From Gammaproteobacteria bacterium (GTDB lineage: Bacteria; Pseudomonadota; Gammaproteobacteria; Pseudomonadales; IMCC2047): a DNA stretch of 64,000 nucleotides. A program made the position numbers and the translations under genes. The notes beneath the pieces were generated by a model, which did no database searches, was not told the origin of the DNA, and worked only from the letters and a program-made list of their open reading frames with translations. Where the stretch lies: positions 29,941 through 93,940 of the forward strand of contig JAJFKB010000015.1 of the NCBI GenBank assembly GCA_021773395.1. Reading direction: 5' to 3'. Positions within the stretch are counted from its first letter, which is position 1. The number at the start of each line of letters is the position of its first letter. Of this stretch, positions 9,153 to 17,479 are shown in pieces.

Positions 9153-11314
9153 CCATTTTCCCTTGCTTCAACGAAGGTCATCTCTTTAATCGGTAGTTTA
9201 CGTATTCTAGTCCCGCTGAGTTTGAATAGCGCATTGCAAACCGCAGCGGCCGCCGGCGGTGTGCCGGGTTCACCAACGCCACCAATCTCTGCGTCGCTTT
9301 CCAAAATGGCGACCTCGATCTCAGGCATCAAATTGGCAGGGAGGATCGGGTAGTCGTGGAAGTTGCTCTGCACGGCTTTTCCTTCCTTAAAAGTAACTTC
9401 TTCCAATAATAACTGTGACAGACCTGTGGAAATGCCGCTTTGCATCTGTGCTTCAATGGTATCTGGATTAACTACCTTGCCACAGTCAATGCTACACCAG
9501 ATTTTGTGTATTTTGGGTTGTTCCCGCTCGATAGAAACTTTTGCAACCTGAGCCACGATAGAACCGAAAGATTCATGGAGTGCGATGCCATAGGCGTAAC
9601 GCATTGCATCCGTTTCAATAACTCCGGCCTGATAACTTGCAAGCTGCGTGGCAGTCTGCAGAACCTTTAAATATCTGGGCGATGAGTTAAGCAGCTCACT
9701 TCTGAATACTAATGGTTCTACGCCAGCTGAATAGGCCATTTCGTCTATAAAACTTTCCGTAATAAAACCATTGAAGGAGTGGCCGACGGAGCGCCAAAAG
9801 CCAATGGGAATCTGATGAGTATGTTTTATCCAATCAACCCGCTTATTAGCGATAGCATAGGGTTGATGGATAGCACCTTCTACTACTGAGTTATCTGCCT
9901 GGCCGGGTTTGAGTGGAAAGAGCCGGCCAGCCGGTCCTTCCCCTGTGAGACTTATATGCCAAGCCGTAATATGTTTACTTTTATCCAGTGCTGCCCTGTG
10001 TTTAACCACGGTCATGGGCCGGAAAAAATCCTGTTGTAGATCCTCTTCGCGGCTCCAGATCACCTTGACCGGTTGCCCGATCTTCTTTGCCAAAACCAGT
10101 GCCTGCTCGGCGTAGTCCTGATAAAAACGTCGGCCAAAGCCTCCACCCAGGTAAGGTGTATGAACAGTTATTTTATCCAGGGGTAAACCGGTAATTTTTG
10201 CAGCCAGTTGCGCAAAAAAATCAACACCCTGGTTTGGCGCCCATAGTTCACACTGGCTGCTGGTAACGTGGGCAGTACAATTCATCGGCTCCATGGTGGT
10301 GTGGGCCAGGAACGGGACTTCATAAGTGGCCTCGATCTTGTCAGCGGCTTTTTCAAAAGCATTTTCAATATCGCCCTGATCCTCTGCGGTTAGACCGGGT
10401 TCATCGGCCCTTGCTCTCATTTCCCTGGCCAAGCCTTCGGAGGAAAAACTTCTGTTGTCACTTTTTGCGTAAGACACGGGTAAATTATCCAGTGCCAGTT
10501 TGGCGTGCCAATAGCTATCGGCAACCACCGCAACACCCTGGGGAATTCTTTCCACTGCAATAACACCACGCATGGATTGAACTGCATCCGCATCCACGCT
10601 ACTGATAGTCTCGCCATAAACAGGGTTTCTTTTTACCGCAGCATAGAGCATTCCCGGGACTTTTACGTCGATGCCAAACTCCGCTGTACCATCTGTTTTT
10701 GCCAGCGTATCTTTTCGTTTGACCGGTTTGCCGATATAACGAAAATCTGATTCTATTTTTAGCGGAGGTGATTCAGGAACGGGCAGTGTGGCGGCTATTT
10801 CAGCCAGTTGGCCATAGCTCAGCTTGCGCCCTGAGATTTTGTGGCGTACCTGCCCATTATCGGTATCCAGCTCGGCCAACGGCACGTCGAGTGCCTGAGC
10901 CCCTGCCTGTAACAGCATCGCTCGGGCAGCAGACCCTACTGTTCGCATCAGCTCATAGCTTGAGCGAACACTGCGACTGCCTCCAGTATAGCGCTGGGTA
11001 CCGCCGAACATTGTTTTATACTGATCCCCATGGGGTGCCTGTGTGACTTCGATACTGTCCAGATCGATATCCATCTCCTCTGCAACCAGCATCGGTATCG
11101 AGGTGTAAGTTCCCTGACCCATTTCAATGAAAGGGTTATAAAAGGTTACTTTTCCCTCTGGGTTCAGATTAAGAAACGCAGTGAGTGCGGAAGCTGGCGA
11201 GTTTTGGGATGCAAGTGCTTTGCGTGAGCTTAGGGGTAACAGAAATGCAAGCGTTAGCCCGCTTGCACTGCCTGCCAGGAACTGACGCCGTGAAAGGTTT
11301 TTTATCTGATTCAT
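9149..11314 (-). CDS. Molybdenum hydroxylase large subunit, IorB-like
   Basis: A molybdopterin-binding large subunit of the xanthine dehydrogenase family, closest in layout to isoquinoline 1-oxidoreductase beta. It has 721 residues and starts with a Tat signal, [10 protein letters not shown], before a hydrophobic stretch, so it is exported folded to the periplasm. [16 protein letters not shown] is a cofactor-binding loop and [17 protein letters not shown] near the C-terminus carries the catalytic Glu of the family. It overlaps the 2Fe-2S subunit gene by ATGA, showing translational coupling. Substrate is unknown; aldehydes or N-heterocycles are usual for relatives. No cytochrome c subunit gene is adjacent. 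Confidence 0.88.
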   Translation of the reverse strand: MNQIKNLSRRQFLAGSASGLTLAFLLPLSSRKALASQNSPASALTAFLNLNPEGKVTFYNPFIEMGQGTYTSIPMLVAEEMDIDLDSIEVTQAPHGDQYKTMFGGTQRYTGGSRSVRSSYELMRTVGSAARAMLLQAGAQALDVPLAELDTDNGQVRHKISGRKLSYGQLAEIAATLPVPESPPLKIESDFRYIGKPVKRKDTLAKTDGTAEFGIDVKVPGMLYAAVKRNPVYGETISSVDADAVQSMRGVIAVERIPQGVAVVADSYWHAKLALDNLPVSYAKSDNRSFSSEGLAREMRARADEPGLTAEDQGDIENAFEKAADKIEATYEVPFLAHTTMEPMNCTAHVTSSQCELWAPNQGVDFFAQLAAKITGLPLDKITVHTPYLGGGFGRRFYQDYAEQALVLAKKIGQPVKVIWSREEDLQQDFFRPMTVVKHRAALDKSKHITAWHISLTGEGPAGRLFPLKPGQADNSVVEGAIHQPYAIANKRVDWIKHTHQIPIGFWRSVGHSFNGFITESFIDEMAYSAGVEPLVFRSELLNSSPRYLKVLQTATQLASYQAGVIETDAMRYAYGIALHESFGSIVAQVAKVSIEREQPKIHKIWCSIDCGKVVNPDTIEAQMQSGISTGLSQLLLEEVTFKEGKAVQSNFHDYPILPANLMPEIEVAILESDAEIGGVGEPGTPPAAAAVCNALFKLSGTRIRKLPIKEMTFVEARENG

Positions 11315-11775
11315 ACAGCCCCCGCTTTAGTATCGACCAGCGAGCGGATGGCCTGTTTGATTCGAACATAGCTGCCACAACGACACAGGTTGGTCATGGC
11401 CTGTTCGATATCCCTGTCATTGGGTGAAGGGTTACGCGCCAGCAATGCCGCCGCTGACATGATCTGACCTGACTGACAGTATCCGCATTGCGGTACATCA
11501 ATTTTACACCAGGCCTCCTGGACCGGATGTGCCACGCCATGTTTTGATAGGCCTTCGATGGTGGTGATTTTTTTCCCAACAGCAGCACTCACCGGTAAAG
11601 TGCACGATCGTACGGCAATACCATCGATATGGAGGGTGCAGGCGCCACATTGTGAAATACCACAGCCGAATTTGGTCCCGGTCAGCCCAAAAGAATCTCT
11701 GATTACCCAGAGTAATGGTGTGTCCGGCTCGATATCAACCTCATGTTCAGTGTCATTTATATGCAGTTTAATCAT
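11311..11775 (-). CDS. 2Fe-2S small subunit of molybdenum hydroxylase, IorA-like
   Basis: A 154-residue electron-transfer subunit with two [2Fe-2S] clusters. [16 protein letters not shown] plus a later RSC supply the plant-type cluster; [10 protein letters not shown] and [15 protein letters not shown] supply the second cluster of the Fer2_2 domain. I start at ATG 11775 because AGGTGG lies five bases before it; a GTG three codons earlier lacks such a site. The gene precedes and overlaps the large subunit gene, forming the usual small-large order. Electrons from the molybdenum site would leave through these clusters to a respiratory acceptor. Confidence 0.9.
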   Translation of the reverse strand: MIKLHINDTEHEVDIEPDTPLLWVIRDSFGLTGTKFGCGISQCGACTLHIDGIAVRSCTLPVSAAVGKKITTIEGLSKHGVAHPVQEAWCKIDVPQCGYCQSGQIMSAAALLARNPSPNDRDIEQAMTNLCRCGSYVRIKQAIRSLVDTKAGAV

Positions 11776-11905
11776 ACCGACCACCTATGATTGAGAATAT
11801 ATAATTCGCATACCCGGAAATTTTTACTGCTTGATCGTGAGATACGCAGATTTTTTATCGAGCAGAGATAGCTATGACCTGATCCGAGTCAATCCGTTCA
11901 CAGAA

Positions 11906-12304
11906 TTAATCCACGTAGTTGTAGACCAGATAGCGGGCCACCAGAGGTTTCAGGATCTCTTTTTTAACGCGGTTGTGGATTGGGTGATTCTGATAGGTGG
12001 CCAGAGCCTGTTGATCCTTCAGGACAATGGTCAGAGCCACATCAAAAGAGTCATCGACCACATTTCGATCACTTGGGAAGGTTCTGCCTGCGCTGATGGC
12101 CACCACACCCGGAATTTCCTTGAGCGACTTCGTGCCGTCGATGAGTGCCTGTTGGCCATCTGTTGACCCAGGATCTTTTAACCAGGCGATCACCACATGG
12201 TAGATGTAACCTTTTTCAGATGATGATCCTGTCAGGTTGCTGCATCCCAGAGAAAACAGCGTTAAACAGATGATAAAAAGAGCTTTGAGGTGGTTTTTTT
12301 TCAT
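11906..12304 (-). CDS. Dabb-domain lipoprotein
   Basis: 132 residues. The N-terminus is a lipoprotein signal ending LFSLGC at about residue 21. The rest resembles the stress-responsive alpha/beta barrel (Dabb) family: YIYHVVIAWLKDPG, then a dimer-forming ferredoxin-like fold ending NHPIHNRVKKEILKPLV. Dabb proteins are small dimers, often of unknown function; secretion as a lipoprotein is less common than a cytosolic form. It lies four bases after the FMN reductase gene, so the two are co-transcribed. Confidence 0.75.
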   Translation of the reverse strand: MKKNHLKALFIICLTLFSLGCSNLTGSSSEKGYIYHVVIAWLKDPGSTDGQQALIDGTKSLKEIPGVVAISAGRTFPSDRNVVDDSFDVALTIVLKDQQALATYQNHPIHNRVKKEILKPLVARYLVYNYVD

Positions 12305-12308
12305 GTGG

Positions 12309-12884
12309 CTAGTCCATCAATTTATTCAAAGTTTGGAAAAGGGTTGTTCCCAGATTAAGGACGGCTTGCTGTTGGTTTTTATCGCGCAAGGTGCCGTTCT
12401 GAGAAAAGGCGGATGCGGCGGCGGGTATCGCCTGTTGCCCAGGTAACACGTTGATTGCCAGGTTATTGAGTAACATCCTTAGAAATACCAGACCACGCAA
12501 GCCACCCAGACTTCCGGGGGAGGTAGCCATGATAACGGCAACTTTACCACGGTAGGCGAGTAGCGGTTGTTCTTCCTCAGTTTCTGAACGCGATGCCCAA
12601 TCCAGAGCGTTTTTCAGTAACGGGCTGAAGGCGCTGTTGTATTCAGGTGACGAGATAAGGAAGCCGTCACTCTCTACCAACAGCTGCTTGAAAGCGCGCG
12701 CTTCATCAGGCAGTCCCTGAGTTCGCTCCAGATCCTGATTAAATATAGGCATTGGGTAATCTGCCAGACTGATCAGTTTCACCTCAGCACCCGCTTGCTC
12801 GGCACCGGTTGCGGCGATGGCTACCAGTCTCTGGTTAAAGGACTGGCTGCGTGCACTTCCAGAAAAAGCGAGTATTCTTGGCAT
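12309..12884 (-). CDS. NAD(P)H-dependent FMN reductase
   Basis: 191 residues of flavodoxin-like fold. RILAFSGSARSQSFNQRL at the N-terminus is the phosphate-binding loop of the FMN_red family and SPEYNSAFSPLLKNALDWAS is the second flavin contact typical of quinone/azo/chromate reductases. It would reduce FMN or quinones using NAD(P)H in the cytosol. GGGAG lies upstream of the ATG. The next gene downstream is the Dabb lipoprotein, and a YaiI gene lies 34 bases upstream on the same strand. Confidence 0.88.
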   Translation of the reverse strand: MPRILAFSGSARSQSFNQRLVAIAATGAEQAGAEVKLISLADYPMPIFNQDLERTQGLPDEARAFKQLLVESDGFLISSPEYNSAFSPLLKNALDWASRSETEEEQPLLAYRGKVAVIMATSPGSLGGLRGLVFLRMLLNNLAINVLPGQQAIPAAASAFSQNGTLRDKNQQQAVLNLGTTLFQTLNKLMD

Positions 12885-12918
12885 AACAATACGCTCCCTT
12901 TGTGATCATTTCACGCCT

Positions 12919-13368
12919 CTACTTCTGATTTTGAGTCAGGATTCGATCAAGCGCGTTGGCGAATGACTGTCGGTCGTTTTTACCAAAAGGTGGCGGTCCA
13001 CCGCTGGCTTGACCTACGCTGCGCATCTCCTCCATAAAATTACGCATGGCCAGCCGTTGGCGGATATTTTCGGGGGTATAGAGGGTGCCTCGCGGGTTGA
13101 GAGCCAACCCCTTTTGTTCGATCACTTCCGCTGCCAGTGGAATATCCGCAGTAATGACCAGATCACCACATTCTATATGCTGCACAATGTAATTGTCGGC
13201 CACATCAAACCCTGATCCAACTTGTATGGATTTGATATTTGTAAAAGAAGGGATATTGAGAGACTGGTTGGCCACCAGAGTCAGATTGACGCCGGTGCGC
13301 TGGGCGGCACGGTATAAAATCTCTTTAACCGCTGCCGGACAGGCATCTGCATCAACCCAGATCTGCAT
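12919..13368 (-). CDS. yaiI: YaiI/YqxD family protein (UPF0178)
   Basis: 149 residues with the family start [24 protein letters not shown] and the later blocks [19 protein letters not shown]-like, [11 protein letters not shown] and [20 protein letters not shown]. The fold is PIN-like; the conserved aspartates DADACP and ITADIPLA could bind metal, but no activity is established for the family. It sits in a same-strand run with the hypothetical gene upstream and the FMN reductase downstream. Confidence 0.9.
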   Translation of the reverse strand: MQIWVDADACPAAVKEILYRAAQRTGVNLTLVANQSLNIPSFTNIKSIQVGSGFDVADNYIVQHIECGDLVITADIPLAAEVIEQKGLALNPRGTLYTPENIRQRLAMRNFMEEMRSVGQASGGPPPFGKNDRQSFANALDRILTQNQK

Positions 13369-13394
13369 AGTTAATAGCTACGAATTAAGCTGAG

Positions 13395-13781
13395 CTAGGG
13401 GAGTTGGATATTTCCACCAGGGCCACCCATTCCACCTGTACCAGGCAAAACAATGGAGGAGGCTTGCTCACGGCGCATCTCCTCCAGTTCTTTCATAGTC
13501 TGTTCAATACCCAATTTGGCGGCTTCACCAAATTGCTGAGCCGCATCTCCGATACTAGTGGCATCGATGTCAAAGCTGATCGGTAATGCGCCGGCAGGCG
13601 TCATGATTTGCGTTTGTCCCGAATAGATTACCTCTCGCTGACTGTCGTCCGAGCCGTCTGCAGTGACGGGAATCATCACTCTAATAGTGCCAATTTTACG
13701 GTCGGTGTAGACCTCTTCCCGATAGAGTTCATCGGTGGCCATTTCTATATCAGGCAGTCCTGAATTGCTATCATGTGACAT
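13395..13781 (-). CDS. Conserved hypothetical protein with Gly-rich tail
   Basis: About 128 residues starting MSHDSNSGLPDIEM; this ATG has GAGG five bases upstream, better than a TTG six codons earlier. It has an N-terminal beta-rich part (RKIGTIRVMIPVTADG, REVIYSGQTQIMTPAGALPISFDI), a helical segment rich in Glu and Ala, and a tail GTGGMGGPGG. There is no signal peptide or membrane helix. I do not recognise the family. It is 26 bases upstream of yaiI on the same strand, so it is likely co-transcribed. Confidence 0.6.
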   Translation of the reverse strand: MSHDSNSGLPDIEMATDELYREEVYTDRKIGTIRVMIPVTADGSDDSQREVIYSGQTQIMTPAGALPISFDIDATSIGDAAQQFGEAAKLGIEQTMKELEEMRREQASSIVLPGTGGMGGPGGNIQLP

Positions 13782-13849
13782 AAAAACCTCAGTGCTCAAT
13801 ATTCAATTTCTGGCAACACTACCTAAAAAAAGCAGTGATGACAATGGTG

Positions 13850-15637
13850 TTACCTTTTCGCGGAACCCTCGGTCTTACGCTTTTTTGCCGGTGATTTCCT
13901 GATTGCTTTTGCGGGTGCGGGTTTGCCGCCTTCCTGCACTCGACTCATTTCCAGCTTTTTATTACGGACCCAGACTTTCCTTAGGTGTTTAAGAACCTCC
14001 TTAGGCATGCCTGTAGGCAGTTCTATGGTGCTATAATTCTCTTTGATCTCAATACGTCCAAAATACTGACTGTCTATTCCTGCCTCATTGGCAATTGCAC
14101 CTACGATATCACCTGGTGTTACCTGATTGGTTTCACCCACTTCCACGCGGAACGTCTCCAGTTCTGTTTCAGAGCTTTCCTGAGTGCGCTTGCGTGGTTT
14201 TCGGGAGCCTTCGGAATCGCGCCGGGGTTTCCCGTCATCTTTCCTTGTTTCGTTTCTGGTATTGTCGGCTTTACGACTGGGTCGATCCTTTTTGCTGAAT
14301 TTTTCATGTTCCTGAGGTTCAGCACGTAACGGACGATCCTGCTGCAGCAGATAAGCAAGGGTTGCCGCCAGTGATTCAGGTGATTCATCCAGTTCGTTGC
14401 ACAGGTCGATAACCAATGAGTCGAAGAACCCCTTGGGCGTTACGGCACGGGCTTCTGATATACGTTGCTTGAATCGTTGCACGCGTTGTGTGGTGATGTC
14501 CTGGGAGGTTGGTAATTCCAGTCGAGCAATGCGCTGCCCGGTAGTTTTTTCAATGCTTCCGAGCAGTCGCTGTTCGCGGGGTGTGACGAATAAAATAGCG
14601 TTTCCGGTGCGTCCTGCGCGTCCAGTACGGCCAATCCGGTGAATATAGGCTTCGCTGTCATAGGGTATATCATAATTGACTACGTGACTGATGCGCTCGA
14701 CATCGAGTCCCCGAGCTGCAACATCCGTAGCAACCAGGATATCTATGGCGCCCTTTTTTAAATCCCGAATAGTCTTTTCGCGCTGACTTTGGCTCATGTC
14801 GCCATTGATCGCTGCGCAACTGTATCCTCTCGCGGAAATTTTTTCCGCGAGTTCTGTGGTCGTTTCGCGGGTGCGTACAAAGATAATCGCAGCTTCAATC
14901 GCCTCGAATTCCAATAAGCGGGTCAGTGCATCCAGCTTTTGACGTTGGTTGACCATCCAGTAACGCTGATTAATCGTATCAACGGTCACTGCCTGGCCCT
15001 GAATATGTATATGTTCAGGATTTTTTAGAAATCGGTTTGCCACTTTTCGGATTGGGGCGGGCAGTGTTGCTGAAAAGAGTGCTGTTTGCTGAGTGCCAGA
15101 GGTATGAGAAAGGATAGTCTCGACATCATCGATAAAACCCATACGCAGCATTTCGTCAGCTTCATCCAGTACCAGCATTTTCAAATCAGATAAATCGAGG
15201 CTTTTGCGACGCAGGTGATCCAGTAGTCGCCCAGGTGTTCCAACGACTACTTGCACGCCCCTGCTGAGCTGGCGCAGTTGCCCGCGCATGTCCTGTCCAC
15301 CATACAAAGGGAGAACGTGGAAGCCTTTCATGTGGCGGGCGTAGGACTGCAAGGCTTCTGCAACCTGAATAGCCAGTTCTCTTGTCGGTGTTAGGACTAA
15401 CGCTTGTGGTATATTTTTTTTGCTGTCGATTTTTGCCAGAATAGGTAGGGCAAAAGCTGCTGTTTTCCCTGTTCCAGTTTGTGCCTGACCGATAATATCG
15501 CCACCTTTCATCAAAGGTGGAATGCTCGCTGCCTGGATTGGCGAAGGTGTTTCATAGCCTACGCTATGTAGTGCTTTCAGCAGAGTGTTAGGTAATCCCA
15601 GCTCTTCAAAGGAACAGGGGGCTTTTTCATCAATCAT
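13850..15637 (-). CDS. deaD: DEAD-box RNA helicase, DeaD/CsdA-like
   Basis: 595 residues. The helicase core has the Q motif (FEELGLPNTLLKAL then TPSPIQ), AQTGTGKTAAF, PTRELAIQ, GTPGRLLDHLRR, DEADEM, SAT and HRIGRTGRAGRTG. After a basic low-complexity linker (about 420-480) comes a DbpA-like RNA-binding domain (VTPGDIVGAIANEAGID, FGRIEIKENYSTIELP) and a Lys-rich tail. This layout matches CsdA/DeaD, which unwinds structured RNA during ribosome assembly, mRNA decay and cold growth. A 475-base intergenic region lies upstream, so a long 5' leader, as in E. coli csdA, is possible. Confidence 0.9.
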   Translation of the reverse strand: MIDEKAPCSFEELGLPNTLLKALHSVGYETPSPIQAASIPPLMKGGDIIGQAQTGTGKTAAFALPILAKIDSKKNIPQALVLTPTRELAIQVAEALQSYARHMKGFHVLPLYGGQDMRGQLRQLSRGVQVVVGTPGRLLDHLRRKSLDLSDLKMLVLDEADEMLRMGFIDDVETILSHTSGTQQTALFSATLPAPIRKVANRFLKNPEHIHIQGQAVTVDTINQRYWMVNQRQKLDALTRLLEFEAIEAAIIFVRTRETTTELAEKISARGYSCAAINGDMSQSQREKTIRDLKKGAIDILVATDVAARGLDVERISHVVNYDIPYDSEAYIHRIGRTGRAGRTGNAILFVTPREQRLLGSIEKTTGQRIARLELPTSQDITTQRVQRFKQRISEARAVTPKGFFDSLVIDLCNELDESPESLAATLAYLLQQDRPLRAEPQEHEKFSKKDRPSRKADNTRNETRKDDGKPRRDSEGSRKPRKRTQESSETELETFRVEVGETNQVTPGDIVGAIANEAGIDSQYFGRIEIKENYSTIELPTGMPKEVLKHLRKVWVRNKKLEMSRVQEGGKPAPAKAIRKSPAKKRKTEGSAKR

Positions 15638-16112
15638 TGGATGCGCCTGGTTGGCGCTACGAAGCTGGTCGGTACAGGCAAGTAGCGGAGTTACAAAAAA
15701 GGGATGCTATTCTACCCTAAAAATAAGGGTTGCGCAGCGATTTATTTTAGCCCTATTAAGCGGGGGAGCGAGGGTAGGGCATAACTGGATCACGCGCTAT
15801 AAAATGGACTATTTAACGATCTATTTCACTAATAGTGTTTGCAGTTCCAGGCAGTAATTGAAATCATTTACCCGGTTTGGTGTTGCACAATCCCAGGTTA
15901 AAGCGGTAGCACCATTGGTGGGGTTAATCACTCTTAAGCGAGGAGAGCCATGCGTTCAGCAGGCATCCTATAATCGTTCCTTAGTTTAATATTTAACGCA
16001 AACGACAAACATTCGCTTTAAATAAATCAACAATATTCTCTCGCAATCTGGATTTGGCTATGTTTAGTTTGAACTTAACGATCCCGGAGTAGCGGTTAGC
16101 TGATTTTATATC
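15638..16112. other. 475-base divergent intergenic region deaD/dinB
   Basis: No gene is seen over 15638-16112. It must hold promoters for deaD (minus) and dinB (plus). A very short open frame, ATG at 15950 reading MRSAGIL, follows CGAGGAGAGCC, a strong ribosome site, so a leader peptide ahead of dinB is conceivable. The rightmost 150 bases are AT-rich. I looked for a CTG-N10-CAG LexA box before dinB and found none. Confidence 0.35.
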
Positions 16113-17183
16113 ATGCATCAAAGGAAAATTATTCATTGTGACTGTGATTGTTTCTATGCAGCGGTAGAAATGCGTGACGATCCCTCGCTGAAGACACTAG
16201 CCGTTGCGGTGGGTGGTTCTCCGGATAAGCGAGGCGTGATTGCAACTTGTAATTATCAGGCTAGAGAGCAGGGAGTGCGATCTGCAATGCCTTCAGCCTA
16301 TGCCCGACGCATCTGCCCCGGATTGGTTATTCTGCCTCCGGATTTTGAAAAGTATCGATTGGCATCGCGAATGGTCAAGGAGATTTTTTTCAGGTTTACT
16401 GATCTGGTAGAACCTTTATCGCTGGACGAAGCTTATCTGGATGTTTCGGATTCAGATAAATGCCAGGGCAGTGCGACCTTGATGGCGCGAGATATCAGGG
16501 CCATGGTAAAGCGGGAAGTGGGCATATCCCTTTCTACAGGGATTGCGCCGAATAAATTTCTCGCTAAGGTCGCCAGTGACTGGAATAAACCGGATGGTGA
16601 GATGGTTATTCTACCAGATCAGGTTGAAGAATTTGTGCGTGATCTGCCGGTTGCCAAAATTTTTGGCGTTGGGAAAGTGACTGCTCAGAAGCTCCAGGTT
16701 CAGGGCGTTGAGCGTTGCATTGATTTGCAGGCCCTCTCCGCCTTTGAGTTGACCAGAAAATTTGGTCGTTTTGGCGCGAGTCTATATGAGTTGTGCCGTG
16801 GTATAGATCAGCGCGAAGTAAAGCCAAGCCAACGCCGCAAATCATTGAGTGTAGAGACGACCTATTCCGATGATTTACCCGATTTGGATACCTGTCTGAA
16901 GCAGCTTTCTGAGCTGTTGATTAAGTTAAGGTCGCGGCTGCGTCGCGTGGATGATCAGTATCTGATTACCAAACTCTACGTCAAAATAAAGTTTAATGAT
17001 TTCCAGGCGACCACGGTTGAATGCCTGGGAGCCAGGGTAGAGAAGTCTGAGTACCAGGATTTGATAACAACGGCTTTTGCCAGAGGTAATAAGCCGGTGC
17101 GATTGCTTGGAGTAGGCGTGCGTTTTATCGACCTGTCAGAAAGAATGCATGTAGAGCAACTGGAGTTATTTGATAGAAAATAG
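16113..17183 (+). CDS. dinB: DNA polymerase IV
   Basis: 356 residues of Y-family translesion polymerase. The palm carboxylates are in HCDCDCFYAAVEMRD (residues 9-23) and SLDEAYLDV (about 104-112). The steric-gate region (FYAAVE) and little-finger domain are intact. The C-terminus EQLELFDRK contains a beta-clamp binding motif (QLELF), so it can dock on the sliding clamp. Two cysteines in the first motif (CDCDC) replace the more usual Ile and Met. The ATG lacks an obvious ribosome binding site. It lies alone between the long intergenic region and the MITE-like element. Confidence 0.93.
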   Translation: MHQRKIIHCDCDCFYAAVEMRDDPSLKTLAVAVGGSPDKRGVIATCNYQAREQGVRSAMPSAYARRICPGLVILPPDFEKYRLASRMVKEIFFRFTDLVEPLSLDEAYLDVSDSDKCQGSATLMARDIRAMVKREVGISLSTGIAPNKFLAKVASDWNKPDGEMVILPDQVEEFVRDLPVAKIFGVGKVTAQKLQVQGVERCIDLQALSAFELTRKFGRFGASLYELCRGIDQREVKPSQRRKSLSVETTYSDDLPDLDTCLKQLSELLIKLRSRLRRVDDQYLITKLYVKIKFNDFQATTVECLGARVEKSEYQDLITTAFARGNKPVRLLGVGVRFIDLSERMHVEQLELFDRK

Positions 17184-17197
17184 CGTGATTGTGGTTA

Positions 17198-17373
17198 GGG
17201 AACCTCTGAATAATTCCCTGATCCCTCTGTAAGTCCCGCAGGGTGAGTTCTGAAAGCTTCATCTGCGGCGTTAGAAACTTAGCTAAGGCAATGAGCATTA
17301 GCGGCAGTTCCTGCCTTGCAGCTATAGCTTTCAGGTTTTCGCAGAGGCATTAAGGAATTATTCAGAGGTTTCC
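17198..17373. mobile_element. MITE-like element with 20-bp terminal inverted repeats
   Basis: The ends 17198-17217 and 17354-17373 are inverted copies matching at 19 of 20 bases (GGGAACCTCTGAATAATTCC against GGAAACCTCTGAATAATTCC). The pairing continues imperfectly inward (CCTCTG/CAGAGG, CTGAAAGC/GCTTTCAG), so the whole 176 bases is a long imperfect palindrome. There is no open frame inside. The size and termini fit a non-autonomous transposable element mobilised by a transposase elsewhere. It lies in the gap between dinB and the channel genes and may also fold as a transcript end. Confidence 0.65.
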
Positions 17374-17479
17374 TGGATCAGGTGCAAGCGAGTGCTTGTA
17401 TTCGCCTAAAGCATTGGTAGAATCACATTACTGAACTGGTTGCATAGTCGTATCTGTGCCGGTGCATTGATAGCCAAGA

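Noticed and set aside
9363-11227. Several plus-strand frames inside the molybdenum hydroxylase gene.
   Set aside because: Shadows of a well-conserved 721-residue gene.
16000-16112. LexA (SOS) box before dinB.
   Set aside because: No CTG-N10-CAG-like match was found in the intergenic region.
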